From Torymus aiolomorphi (lineage: Eukaryota; Arthropoda; Insecta; Hymenoptera; Torymidae), in assembly GCA_036365515.1 (NCBI GenBank), contig CM070874.1, positions 27,281,862 through 27,345,861 of the forward strand: a stretch of DNA of 64,000 nucleotides, given 5' to 3'. The translations under genes were made by a program, and so were the position numbers. The number at the start of each line of letters is the position of its first letter. The stretch's first letter is position 1. Shown here piece by piece: positions 1 through 10,294 of the stretch. The notes beneath the pieces are model-generated. The model saw only the letters and a program-made list of their open reading frames with translations, was not told the origin of the DNA and searched no databases.

Positions 1-295
1 ATTTACTCTGCCTCTCCGGGGTATCTCCGGGGGTATTTACACTACTCACTTGAAACTTGTTTGTATTATTTTTTTTATAATACATAAAACGCTCCAATGC
101 TTGTTGGTACATTGCATATTTTTCACGTTCATCTTGAATTGAGGTCGAATTTATAATTTCGCTCATTTCTTTGTCTAGTCGCGACGTAGGTGTACCCGGT
201 GTTTGCATGGTAGCCAATTTTTCACTTGATAAGCGATGGTGCTAGTTGTTTATATTTTCTTCAGGGATCGAAATCATTTTTCTTGCATGCTCCAT
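1..295 (-). pseudogene. Polinton-associated small ORF, partial
   Basis: Read on the minus strand from the ATG at 295, the frame has one TAG (244-242), then stays open and runs off the left edge. After the stop it reads TPGTPTSRLDKEMSEII and a hydrophilic YQQALERF-type segment. From memory I associate this pattern with a short conserved protein found beside packaging ATPases in Polinton/adintovirus-like elements of invertebrates; its function is not known to me. It lies just downstream of the small basic ORF at 303-611 and the ATPase, on the same strand, as expected for one element. The single internal stop and the edge truncation make it a partial pseudogene, unless the stop is a sequencing error. 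Confidence 0.5.
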
Positions 296-302
296 AGTTT
301 TA

Positions 303-611
303 TCACAGGTGCCAAATGCGTGGTAAACAAGTTTGGTATTTGAAAATCAACTTCTTTTTATTTTTCAAACTTTGCGAAGAATCAGTTAATTTTCTTAAAA
401 ATAAAACGTACTTTTTCAATTTATTTTTATAGTTTTTATTCAAAGGCACGTTACCATGTAAAATATTTAAACCACATTCGCAAATGAGAATAACAAGTTT
501 TTTATCTGCTTCACGTAATAAAACACGTCGTTGATTTTTATCGAAATGTAGCAGAGATTTTAAAGTATTTAAATTTTTTTGTCCGAGACGCTTGCGTCTA
601 CTCGAACCCAT
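303..611 (-). CDS. Polinton-associated small basic protein
   Basis: An intact 102-residue ORF starting MGSSRRKR. It is Lys/Arg-rich and carries the pattern CGLNILHGNVPLNKNYKNKL, which recurs (from memory: CALNxxxGNVPLxxxQKxxLxxHK) in small proteins of Polinton/adintovirus-like elements. A DNA-binding or core-type role has been suggested for such proteins; here that is inference from charge only. There is no signal peptide or membrane segment. The start overlaps the degraded C-terminal end of the ATPase frame just upstream, consistent with a compact viral-type gene cluster. It is the only undamaged ORF of this block, perhaps because it is short. Confidence 0.55.
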   Translation of the reverse strand: MGSSRRKRLGQKNLNTLKSLLHFDKNQRRVLLREADKKLVILICECGLNILHGNVPLNKNYKNKLKKYVLFLRKLTDSSQSLKNKKKLIFKYQTCLPRIWHL

Positions 612-619
612 TACAAACG

Positions 620-1330
620 TATGACTGGTATATTTTTTCCAAGTTCGCTAACTTTATAGATTTCTTGGGAACATAAACATAGTGATATTTATCATACGGA
701 AATATATTACTACGAAAACGACAATTATCAGGTCTATCTTGACGTAATAAATAGAAGTGGCATGTTTAGTTGCATCAAGATAATTAAGTCTCTTGTAGAA
801 ATTGTGGATTTTCAGGACATACTTGGCGAGCGAGATACTGTATCTGAGATTTATCCCTAGGGTTTTTGAAAATAACTATATAATTAGAATTTAACGAGTT
901 TTCACGTTGGCCCTTGTGGAAAAGATTTTGCGTGATGAATATTACGCTTAAATTATTATGATGACTGCCCTTGGTAAAAAGATTGGCAATAACAACACCC
1001 GAAGACTCACGCATCAAGTCGTCTATAAATATCAATTTTGGCCTGGGGGGTTGTCGACAAAGTCTGAATTTTTGGGTAAACCCTCATGAAATTCGATATC
1101 ATCACCCAGTTCTTTGTACATTGATTGCCATTCAGAATAGTAAACTATTATTCGATCAAAGTGCACGTTACTCATACTATCTATATGTTTTAAAAAGTTT
1201 TTAACAAACACGGTTTTCCCACATGATGTGGGACCGTAAACCATAGATGTCCAAGGATGTTTCCGGCGTGGACCCATGACAAAAACTGTTTCATCAAAAC
1301 AGATAATATTTTTTATAAGTGTCGAGGTTT
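620..1330 (-). pseudogene. A32/FtsK-HerA-type genome packaging ATPase, frameshifted
   Basis: This is the P-loop ATPase used for genome packaging by Polintons and related double-stranded DNA viruses. The Walker A motif GPTSCGKT is followed downstream by Walker B LIFIDDL and a sensor-like VIFITQN segment. Translation changes frame at a C-run (about 1044-1050) between the two motifs. It changes again near 760-790, after which the third frame still reads the family-like tail (FRSNIFP...YHYVYV). The upstream reading frame stays open to about 1330, where a CGG triplet repeat begins, so the N-terminus is lost. Two frameshifts make it a pseudogene. The motif order and the neighbouring polymerase make the assignment fairly safe. 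Confidence 0.75.
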
Positions 1331-1486
1331 GCGGCGGCGGCGGCGGCGGCGCACGCGTGTCACAAGCTGCTCGAGAAATCAGATTGCTAATGGAGAGACA
1401 AGCTATTTTGAAGTGACAAGCTATTTTGAAGTGACAAGCTATTTTGAAGTGACAAGCTATTTTGAAGTGTCAAGCTATTTTCAAGC
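1330..1486. repeat. CGG triplet run and five 18-bp tandem repeats
   Basis: A short CGG-repeat tract at about 1330-1351 is followed by five 18-bp units starting at 1397 (GACAAGCTATTTTGAAGT). The first four units are identical and the fifth diverges. Confidence 0.85.
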
Positions 1487-1528
1487 TATAAAACTTGTGA
1501 TAAACGCACTCAATGTGCGCCAAAAAGC

Positions 1529-2093
1529 TTAAGGGGGTTCATCCAACCAGGAACGTATCAAGAATCAATGTCACCCCGCACCGCGCGCACAGGCTTGCTC
1601 GCATGGGGCCCCCCACTCTTGTAGTCAGAGCACGTGTTTATACGGGACTGACACATACACATAGCTTCGTGCCGTCTGTGAGCGTGCACACAGAGCGGCG
1701 CTCGTCTGTGTGTTCCCCCACCGCTCCAGCGTCGTCTGCACGCGCTGCCGTACACCTAAAATTCTATACTTACAACTATAATATCTTAGAAACGGTGAAG
1801 CTAGGATCTCTGAACTTGTAATATGATATTCTAATTATTGATCTTAATAACATATTAGCTTTTCAGACAAACGCTAAATGTATCTTTGAAGTTATAGACT
1901 GAATCGATCTTTCGCGCGTGTGCGTCCCATAAGACGCCGTGTTAAAATGCTCAAATTTAACAATTAATATCTCGATAACGGTGAAGCTAGGCTCTTTTTT
2001 GTGAGGATATCATATAGATAATGATGTCAAGTACATGTGAAAAAAGTTTCAAAGACTTCCTAAATAAACTGAAAATTGGATGAACCCCCTTAA
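1529..2093. mobile_element. TTAA-flanked MITE, Kolobok-like
   Basis: The 565-bp segment begins TTAAGGGGGTTCATCCAA and ends with the reverse complement TTGGATGAACCCCCTTAA. TTAA at both ends is the target preference of Kolobok (and piggyBac). The shared TTAAGGGGG start matches the Kolobok element at 5,212 and the palindromic MITE at 20,680, which suggests the same transposase group. It holds no gene; short frames inside are chance ORFs. Confidence 0.75.
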
Positions 2094-2464
2094 TATGAAT
2101 CGAAAAGCTCAATGTGAATCAATAATCTTAATGTGCTATACTAGACTGTTTAATAAACTTCTTGAGCCTTTTGCCACCACAGCTTAACCAAAATTTATTT
2201 TTTGTTAAGTTTATTACATTTGAAATACGATTAATTGAGAAACAAACAGTTTTGATTGAAGGATAAACATTTTATTAAGTATTTATAAATGTTTTATCAC
2301 ACATGAATACAATTAATTCACTTATGCTATTTAACAACATGAAATTATTCATAATTCATACAAATATTTTCGAAATAATATTTTCTCATAAGTTTAACGT
2401 TATGAAGCGCACAATTTGTTTTATAAGAACCATTATGGTTAATACAAATAGTTACAACTTTCTT
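2094..2464. other. non-coding Polinton remnant
   Basis: AT-rich sequence between the MITE and the minus-strand ORF; I see no motif or coding signal. Confidence 0.4.
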
Positions 2465-2833
2465 TTATTGTACAACTTGAGAATAACCTAAATCGTAAAT
2501 ATCGACGACATTAAATTTAAAACGTTTCAACCATTCCTTTCTAATCTGACCTCTGACGAAAACTTTCTTAGCATCATGTAACCCTTCTCGAAGAATTTTA
2601 CCTATATTCGTATAAGGAATTTCACCAGACTTCCATGAAAGCCCATGATAGTACTGTTTCAGCCATGTATTTTCTTTTTTGTGTCTATCTGTAAGTCGAC
2701 GCCAATTATATGGTTCTTGAAACAAAAGTACTAGAGGTTCAGAGTCTTTTCCCAGAGGTAATATAGCAAGCTCCTTAAGAACATAATCATCTGTAGATTG
2801 TTTAAACCCTTGCATGTCAACAATGTACTCCAT
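2465..2833 (-). CDS. Polinton-associated conserved hypothetical protein
   Basis: An uninterrupted minus-strand ORF of about 122 residues from the ATG at 2833 (MEYIVDMQGF); the frame is open for 12 codons further upstream. The pattern MEYIVDxQGF...LVLLFQEPYNW...YYHGLSWKSGEIPY is familiar to me from small proteins encoded near Polinton-type polymerases in insect genomes, but I do not know its function. It has no signal peptide or membrane segment. It lies between the packaging ATPase and the polymerase, all on the minus strand, and is intact while its neighbours are broken. Confidence 0.5.
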   Translation of the reverse strand: MEYIVDMQGFKQSTDDYVLKELAILPLGKDSEPLVLLFQEPYNWRRLTDRHKKENTWLKQYYHGLSWKSGEIPYTNIGKILREGLHDAKKVFVRGQIRKEWLKRFKFNVVDIYDLGYSQVVQ

Positions 2834-3039
2834 TCTTTTGGACAGACTTCTCGGTCTCTCGGTTATCACAAGATATACTAAACTAAAATAACCTTTATTT
2901 AAGGTGTTTTATACCCATAAGGGTAACTTTTACATATATTTATGAAACGTCTCTGTGCATACACAGGTTTACATATCTTATTTTTTTCCCGCATTACAAC
3001 GTCATGAAAGTTTATACCTCTTATCGAATCGAACGTTAA

Positions 3040-5211
3040 TTATATAGGTGGAATATCACCTGTAACGAAATCACGTATAGAGCCAAAGTTTATTTTCTCA
3101 GCGTTTGAATAATTTAACCGTATACCTTTGACCTTACATGTGCAAGATTCAGTATCGTCAGGTTTCTTAATCTTATAAGCATAAAATGTTGGCCCCCCTG
3201 ATACGAAAGATGTTATATAACTCCCCATACCGTAACATGATAATTAATCTGTCTTTCTCCTAAAAGTGTTCCCGTAGGTGGTTCATACTCGTGTGTATCT
3301 GTATTTGTCATATAAATAATTGAATCTGTATCATAATATAAAGCGCGTTCTCCTAGGGGTTCCAAGTTGCTGAAAAGTTTCAATCGGGCCTGTCGTGTGG
3401 TATAGGCAGCAAACAACATTAGTAGCATGTGATGTTTCCATTGCTTCTTCAGTGTATTGCCAACAGACGTACAGGGTGTAATCATTAACGGGTAAATATG
3501 CAATAACTTCGACCTCAGAGTTGGTTAACATTTCTCCAAGTCTTTGAGGATCTGTCACTATTTCTGTTTTTGGCATATTCTCTCTTTGTCCAAATTTACC
3601 CCATAAAGAATTAAGGCAACGTTTTGCTACAGACCTTTTCCCAGGGTTAAGATTTATCTGGCTCTTGTCCAGTTTTATACCCTCCACTCGTTCAAAGCCT
3701 TGAATATACTGAGCTATTGCCTCTGGATCATTGTTACATTCTGCAGGAAATCTAGATGCATGGGTCTTCTGTTTAAAAATTTCATCGATGTAACCTGGAA
3801 ATAATCCACCTTGACCTTGTAGGGTCACATTGCGTAATTTTATATTGCCAAATTTAAAAAATTTTTCTAATTCTATAGCCAATTTCAACACCTTTTTTTA
3901 CCTCCTCGAATATCCATGTACCGATAAATACTCTGTCTTCTTCATTTTCGTGCATACAATCTTCTTGCACTTTATCTTCTACACACTTTCGACATAGTGG
4001 AAAAATTAATTTACCATGCATTTTTACAGGTAAAACCGAGTGATATAAATTACGTGGTGGTAATATGGTACACATAATAAGTCCATCGATTTTATGATTA
4101 TTATTTATATTACCAATGAATTGAAGACGCTCTTCTTCCCCAACATATACTTTTGGATGACCAACAGGGTATTTGCCGCGTTTACATGTGTACGGATAAA
4201 GTGAACAAACATCAACGTATTTAATTTTTTGATTATCCTGTACGTCATAAACTTTAGCTGTATTGCCTGTTCTACCACCAAAGAAAGCATTTCTAGGATT
4301 TAAGGGTTCATGCATTTTAGGTTTAGCCTCTTGTATAAATTGACTCATACTTTCATTTTCCATACGCTCTTTCTCATATTCACACTCCCATTTTTCTATA
4401 AGATAATAATTATATGATCTAATTTTTTCTGAAATTTTGCAGGTTCTTTCATACCTATCATCCAATGTTTCTTTACCTACTACCAGACGCGTGTCTCTAT
4501 TAATACGGTAACATCTTGGACACCCATGCCAGTAGCACCCGTGAAACTGTAATACTATTCGCTTACTATGAGTGTTATTTTGATAAGATGGCAGAAAATC
4601 ACCAACTATTGGGCCCTCCGGAAGTTGTTTTTCATGACCACGATCAACATGTTCTATTTCACAATTCATAACATTTTCCACCCATTTTAACAATAATAAT
4701 GCTTTACGTGATTGATTATTCGCTCGTCCGTATCCACCTTGAGGTATAATGTTAATAGTTTTCGGTTCTAAAAAGTTTTTTCTATACACACGTAGACAAG
4801 ACGATGCAATTATTGCTGCTTCAGTAAAAGGATCAACTTTAGAGCAATTTAAAAAAGTTTCTCGAAAAGCTAAACATGCTAGTCTTAAAATTTTAACATC
4901 TTGTTTACAATATTTCAAAATTTCTTTCTGAAAATCAAAGACGTAATGCTGTTCTTTCTTATCGTTATTCCACTCTAAGAAATTCTTTCTCTCAATAACA
5001 CTCGTAGTATCTGGCGAATAGGATGAAAGAACTGGTAATTCACCAATATAATTTTGATTTTCTGGCGTGTTAAATAAATGTGGAAACGTGCCTTTCTCAA
5101 TCTGTGTTAAACCATAAGCCTTAGGCAAAGCACTAAGAGGCATATGAAGATAATTCAAACTATCTAAAAATTTAACATTCATAAGCTCCATTAAAATTAT
5201 TTTTGTACCGT
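3040..5211 (-). pseudogene. polB: Polinton protein-primed family B DNA polymerase, C-terminal two-thirds
   Basis: This is the palm and C-terminal region of a protein-primed family B DNA polymerase. In coding order it shows VKFLDSLNYL, an Exo III-like YCKQDVKIL, the CYWHGCPRCY zinc-like segment, motif A (VDVCSLYPY), motif B (KRCLNSLWGKFGQ), motif C (YYDTDS, codons at 3338-3321) and the C-terminal FVSGGPTFYAY. The frame changes near 3870, 3430 and 3225, so three frameshifts inactivate it. The left end of the Kolobok element (TTAA at 5212) cuts the gene; the N-terminal parts continue at 7222-7690 and 8600-9235. Together the three parts have the length and exonuclease-plus-polymerase order expected of Polinton polymerases. 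Confidence 0.85.
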
Positions 5212-7221
5212 TTAAGGGGGTATCCTCGTATAGATCAATCGAAAAATCGATTTTTTTTTTTATTACATAAATCGATAGTATAACATTTCAATAATATGCT
5301 GTTAAAATTTCAAAGTGAAATTCGCAGCGGTTTCGATGCTGTGGCTATTTTCTTAAACGTTATGCGGCTTAAACCTACGCGGCGCAGGTAGGCAGGTGCG
5401 CGCTCGAATACAATAGGTGCCACGCTGAGTTTGGGTCTTCGAGATGCTTCGCAATTGTACTGTGGCAGATGCTATTCCAATTTCGGTTGTATTAGTGCGT
5501 ATACTTGTGTAAATCAGAGCATTACTACAGTCTAAGCCAACTGAAAGTATAGGTAGAAAGATTCATTTCGAAGAGTTTTACAATAGTTGGCTCAGTATTC
5601 TCGTAGCTGTCGATTAGTTCACTGCTGTTTTGCGTGCAAAATGTCGTCTTACCCTAAAGGTGAAAAGGCCGGGAGGTATCGAGCATCAGAACGCAAGCGT
5701 TCTTTTCAAGGAAACCAGCATACAACGGAAACGGGCGAGCCAAAAGGTGCTAGTGCAAGTGCCCGAAAATTGTCAGCAGCATCCACTGATGATGTTTCGA
5801 TTGACTATGATCATCGGTACCGCATAATCGAGTTTGTGACAGTTTTTACCGTGTTGAGCGAACTATTGTGCTGCAAAAAAATGCAAAGGAGGGGTGAATT
5901 TCAAGGAGGCTGGGCATCGCGGTCTCGGTTGGAAACTAGTGATTTCGTGTAGATGTGGTGACACTCAAGTGAACTCTGGCCCTTTCATCAATAACGGCTT
6001 CGAAGTCAATCGTAGAATAGTGTTTGTGATGAGACTTTTAGGTGTAGGCTTGAAAGGCCTCAATTTATTCTCAAGTTTAATGGACTTTGGTGAAGGATTA
6101 AGTAGAAAGGCATATGATGGCATATTGGAGCATATACATCAAGCGTCGAAGATCTGTTTTATGAGTAGTTGCCACAGTGCTATTAAAGAAGAGAAGAAGC
6201 TCAACGAACAAAATGACAGCCAAGATCTTCCCAAAGATGATTTATTGGAAAGATGTTTAGGTGGCTACACTCAAAACGCCAACGAGAGTTTCAATGCGCT
6301 CGTGTGGCGTTTAGCACCAAAGCACTTGCATTGTGGCGCAAAGACTGTGGAAATTGCTGCTTATATAGTCGCCGTAATTTTTAATGACGGATTCAATGCA
6401 GTTTTGAAGATGATGAAGTGCTTGGAGTTCAAAATCCGATTTCCCAGTGCCACTTTCGCCAAGAAAACCGACGCAGAACGAGTAACACGGCAAAACATCA
6501 GAACGGAGAGCGCATCCAAGGAAGCTCGATTGACCAAAAAAAGGAAAACTGCATCTGAAAATCAGCATTTCGAAGAAGAAGAAGGGCTTCTTTATGGCAC
6601 AGGCATTGCTGAATAGTGAAAAAGTCGATTAGTAGCTGTAAGTATGAAAAAATTGTATTAAAAATTGATTTATTGTATACCGCGAACTTTAAACGCGTTT
6701 TTCTCGAAAACTCAATTTTCCGATTGTCCAAATTGGCACCCCTGATTACTCAACGAGTTTTGAAGCTATTGAAAAAAAAATACCATTTTAAAGGAAATTT
6801 AATTAGCTAGTCGACAAACCTAAAGGATTTTGTTTCAACAAATTATTTAACAACTCTTTTGCAATAATAAAAAAAAAACTTTTATGAATTTTTTTTCAAA
6901 AGTCCGCCATTTTTTCAAAAATTTTTTTGACATTTCAAAATTAGATAAGTGGACAAGGAATTGGTATAATAATGTCAAAAAAATTTTTTCTTATGTTTCA
7001 GAATGACACAACAAACGAAAAAAAAAATACCTTCACCTTTAATTTGATTATGTGGCTCACCTAATTAAGATTATGTATATATAAAAATTTTTTATGTTTC
7101 TACAAACTATAAGAAATCACGTAATAAAATTTCAAATAAAAATATTGAATAGTTTCTTTTAAAAAAATTCATAAAGTTTGTATTCATTTTTCGATCGATC
7201 TATACGAGGATACCCCCTTAA
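5212..7221 (+). mobile_element. Kolobok DNA transposon, internally deleted
   Basis: The ends are TTAAGGGGGTATCCTCGTAT and its complement ATACGAGGATACCCCCTTAA, giving a TTAA duplication (5212-5215, 7218-7221) and imperfect terminal inverted repeats of about 30 bp. The element splits the Polinton polymerase gene, whose exonuclease motifs continue directly on the far side. It carries one broken transposase gene; 5216-5640 and 6617-7217 are non-coding, AT-rich ends. Confidence 0.8.
5641..6616 (+). pseudogene. Kolobok-type transposase, frameshifted and missing its core
   Basis: The N-terminal part from ATG 5641 (MSSYPKGEKAGRY) shifts frame in an A-run at about 5875-5881. It continues as a segment with NFKEAGHRGLGWKLVISC and INNGFEVNRRIVFVMRLLG, both typical of Kolobok transposases as I recall them. 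It then jumps to the C-terminal signature CLGGYTQNANESFNALVW and ends at a stop at 6616. The long central catalytic region expected between these halves is absent, so the element cannot encode an active transposase. The TTAA ends of the host element support the family assignment. Confidence 0.7.
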
Positions 7222-7690
7222 TATAATAGATGGTTTAACACGAATGTCATTCCGTTCAGCAATATATTTTAGAATAAACTGTCGATCAAAGCCTTGTGCA
7301 TTGTGCGCTATACACACAATCTGCTTAAACGCCCTTCTTTTCGCAAACACTAAATCTGTAAATTGTTTGACAGGGTCACGATCAAATACATATTCCCGAA
7401 TACCACAATATATACACGTTGTCGAAATATCTGTATTTTTATCACAAAAACTACAAACTTGTTATACAACACACAAGTTTGGTACATGTATTCTAATTTT
7501 GTCATCGCCATCTACTCTTTCACATTGTTGTGTCTCAAAATCATAAAAGAAAAATAAAGTTTTTAAACTTTTACTTGGTTCAATTGGTTTTACGTAACAA
7601 AAATGATCTGTAGGTAATATTTCATTACAAACTTTACAAAATGTTTTTCCACACTCATGTTTTTCTTCTTTTACTCTATAGTACATTACG
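7222..7690 (-). pseudogene. polB: Polinton DNA polymerase B, exonuclease segment
   Basis: This minus-strand segment reads a Cys/His region (HECGKTFCKVCNEILP), the Exo I motif FFYDFETQ (about 7550-7531) and the Exo II motif AHNAQGFDRQFIL (about 7305-7275). Both motifs belong to the 3'-5' exonuclease domain of family B polymerases. One in-frame TAA at 7464-7462 interrupts it. The frame reaches the Kolobok right end at 7221 and resumes beyond the left end at 5211. Upstream it is cut by the hairpin element near 7690. Confidence 0.8.
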
Positions 7691-7806
7691 ATACGTGGGC
7701 CGGAAATTGGATTTCCGGGCCGTGCGTGGTATGACGCCCGAGGCGAAGCCGAGGGCGTCATGACGCACGGCCAGGGCATCCAATTTCCGGTCCAAGTATT
7801 GTATAC
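7679..7806. repeat. imperfect palindrome inserted in the polymerase gene
   Basis: About 128 bp fold on themselves: GGCCGGAAATTGGAT on the left pairs with ATCCAATTTCCGGTCC on the right, and GACGCCCGAGGC pairs with GCCGAGGGCGTC around a central GAA. It interrupts the polymerase frame. I cannot assign it to a known family. Confidence 0.65.
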
Positions 7807-7810
7807 TATT

Positions 7811-8601
7811 TTTCTTACTCCCCGGCCGAAAGTACGTTCTGTAATTGTTAAATAATTGATAAAATTGCGTTGTCGTCTGCTAGCTGTGTTTGAGACGTTT
7901 GAGTGTTAGTTTTTCTTTCGACCCGCTCGATAGTACTGCCTCTGTCGGCTGCTTTGGGTAGCTCAGTCGATATTACCGACCGTTTTTTCTTTCGACCCGG
8001 CGTGGAGAGCTGGTTTTTTGGCCGTCTGCTACTTTCGCTGTTACACAGATGGTTTGATGCCCGCCCGACATTTGCAAGACCGAGGCGAAGCCGAGGTTTT
8101 GCTGGTCGGGGCGGGCATCAGAAACATATTCATTAAAAAAGACAACACCACTTTTTATTTCAACTAACTCTTTTTTCTCGTCACAAGTGTACTTTCCTCT
8201 GTCTATTTCGTACGTGTCTAACCTTCACATCACACAAACATATTTCTTCGAACGCTTCCGTCCGTACGTTTACTTAATTGTTTCTACACGACTCGAAAGT
8301 ACGTGTAGGAAACAAGAGGAAAAAACAATGACCACGATCAAACAATACCACTTTTTATTTCATTTAACTCTTTTTTGTCGTCACCTGTGCACTTTCCTCT
8401 GTTTATTTCGTACGTGTCTAACCTTCACACCGCACAAACATCTTTCATCAGACATGCGCGCGGGCGCTCAAGCGCCGCGGGTCAGGAAATTTCGGCAGCC
8501 AATCAGAGCGCGCAGTTGGTCTAAAATAGGATGCGAAAGTTTCTCTTTCGGCCCGGAGATGCGGGCCGAAAGTACGTACTTTCGGGTGGGCGAGTAAGAA
8601 A
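7811..8601. mobile_element. unclassified non-autonomous element with TIRs
   Basis: The ends CTTACTCCCCGGCCGAAAGT (from 7814) and ACTTTCGGGTGGGCGAGTAAG (to 8598) are inverted repeats of about 23 bp with a few mismatches. Inside are a hairpin at about 8057-8120 (arms GATGCCCGCCC / GGGCGGGCATC around GACCGAGGCGAAGCCGAGG) and a direct repeat of about 110 bp at 8143 and 8343 (offset 200 bp). No coding sequence is convincing. It splits the polymerase zinc-finger region. The target duplication is not clear. Confidence 0.55.
8143..8455. repeat. direct repeat, 200-bp offset
   Basis: Sequence starting CAACACCACTTTTTATTTCA at 8143 recurs with a few changes at 8343, both running through TTCGTACGTGTCTAACCTTC. 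Confidence 0.8.
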
Positions 8602-9235
8602 ACTGTTTTATTGCACATTGTACAAATTCTTATACTCTGACAAACTGACAGTTTTTTGTCAAAAGTCTTTGGCATTTAATGATTTTTGTAACAAATATTA
8701 CCGAAAAAATCTCTACCGCAAAATCTACAGTTCATTTTAACATTTTCAGTATCACAAGGAGGTTTTTGAAAATACTTACTACATTTTTTGTAGAATATGA
8801 GTAAAATATGGCACTCCCAAATTTTTTCTAAGAAGGTAATGAGTTAAGTCGATCTGACGAAGGCGAGGATTAGAAATAAAAAATTCAACGATTTCATTAG
8901 AAAAAGCAAGCTTTTAAGTTAAAGCTACGCGACCAGGCAAGATACTAATAATGTATCATCAATTTCAAAATTGTCACTGCTTCGTGCAACGTTTGCTAGG
9001 TTATCCCATAAATCATTAGAGGATAAATCACTCACGCGTCTAAATGAAATCCATGCAGGGCCGTGAAGAAATCTTTCGGATGAAAGAGTTACACCAATAA
9101 AATCTTCGGGTGTTGCTGTAGCACATAATTTTCAATAAAATTCCTGCATTGCACTCTCAAGCCACTCATAAACATTGGCTCCAGAAGGTGGTGATCGAAT
9201 TTGAACATGCATTTCTCTACTTTCCAAATACCAAA
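8600..9235 (-). pseudogene. polB: Polinton DNA polymerase B, N-terminal segment
   Basis: Minus-strand translation gives MHVQIRSPPSGANVYEWLES, then an in-frame TGA, then GVTLSSERFLHGPAWISFRR and NFEIDDTLLVSCLVA. After further frame changes it shows Cys-pair segments (MNCRFCGRDFFGNICYKNH, CTMCNKTV). This order (N-terminal domain, then Cys-rich region before the exonuclease) fits the N-terminus of Polinton polymerases as I recall them. It is separated from the exonuclease segment by the insertions at 7679-8601. Several frame breaks make it a pseudogene. Confidence 0.65.
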
Positions 9236-9406
9236 GCGCCGATAATGTCTCGTAGTCTCGTCTATTATTGCAATGTGTGGCTCTTCTACGTTTTCTTCTC
9301 TATTTTCTTCTTCTTCTACGGTATGTTCATTCCCTCTTCCACTCTGAAAATTTTTAATTATATGTACAAATAAAAACTCTATCCAGTACTAATATATTAA
9401 ATATAT

Positions 9407-10294
9407 TTATTCATCCGAGTCAGTATCCGTGTCTGATAAATTACACGTACTGCTTCTGCTACTACTTCTGCTACTGGTACTTCTACTGTTACTTCTGCTA
9501 CTACTACTTCTACTACTACTGCTGCTGCTACTACTAATGCTTCTGCTACTGCTTCTGCTACTGCTTAAGCTACTGCTTCTACTATGAGAATTTGTCTTCA
9601 ACCTCAATACAGTTTGTTTCTCAGAGGTATTATCTGAACGAAAAATATTATTAAACATTATATAAGTATATGATAATAAATTAATTTATGTTTAATTATG
9701 TATACCACTTATTGAGCTAGTTGAAGGTCCAGCCTCGGGATCAAATATTACGTCTGTAGCATTGTCTGTATTATCTAAAAAATGAATTATTAAATAAGAT
9801 TAGTATATAGTGATGTCAGTAGAAAATAAAAATACATCACTTGTCGTACCGTATGTGATATTTTCGAAGAGCACATCGTCTTCATTATCATTATTGTAAA
9901 AACTATCAAGTTTCGTAAAATTTTGAATATATTATTTTAAATAAGTAAATAATATTAATGAGTTCGAAATTTACTTACATTTAAAGTGGTTGTACTGTCG
10001 TATGATATCGGCAGTAAATGGTGAATCGTGTAAATTTCGTGATTTGAAGTGTTCAACAAGTATATAGATTTCTTTCTTGTTATTTAAAATACTGCGCTTA
10101 TAAATGTATAAAAGTGTTTGTAACGAACACAGACTAATAATAAATCGTAGTTTTCTAATCAATGTTTTTTCAGAAAGTGTTTTTAAATTTTTAAGCCATT
10201 GATTGTCACAAAATGTTCTAATAATATTATGTCTTACGATTGCAATATGATAAATAGCGTTTATAATTCATAATAATTCTCTACGTGAATCCAT
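9407..10294 (-). CDS. possible small spliced gene with Ser/Arg tail
   Basis: Four coding blocks lie in order on the minus strand: 10294-9977 (QWLKNLKTLSEKTL, then a hydrophobic stretch), about 9899-9852 (NNNDNEDDVLFENIT), 9772-9704 (FDPEAGPSTSSIS) and 9641-9407 (RS/SR repeats ending DTDTDSDE). Splice-like sites border several blocks (GTAAGT donor after 9977, TTTTTTAG acceptor at 9773, GTATAC donor, TTCAG acceptor at 9642). The first block carries an in-frame TGA, and the exon 1 to 2 phase does not join cleanly, so this may be a decayed gene. The tail comes from a simple repeat. I do not recognise the family. Confidence 0.35.

Noticed and set aside
1396..1486. Possible CRISPR-like array of 18-bp repeats
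   Set aside because: Direct tandem units without spacers in eukaryotic DNA; a simple minisatellite.
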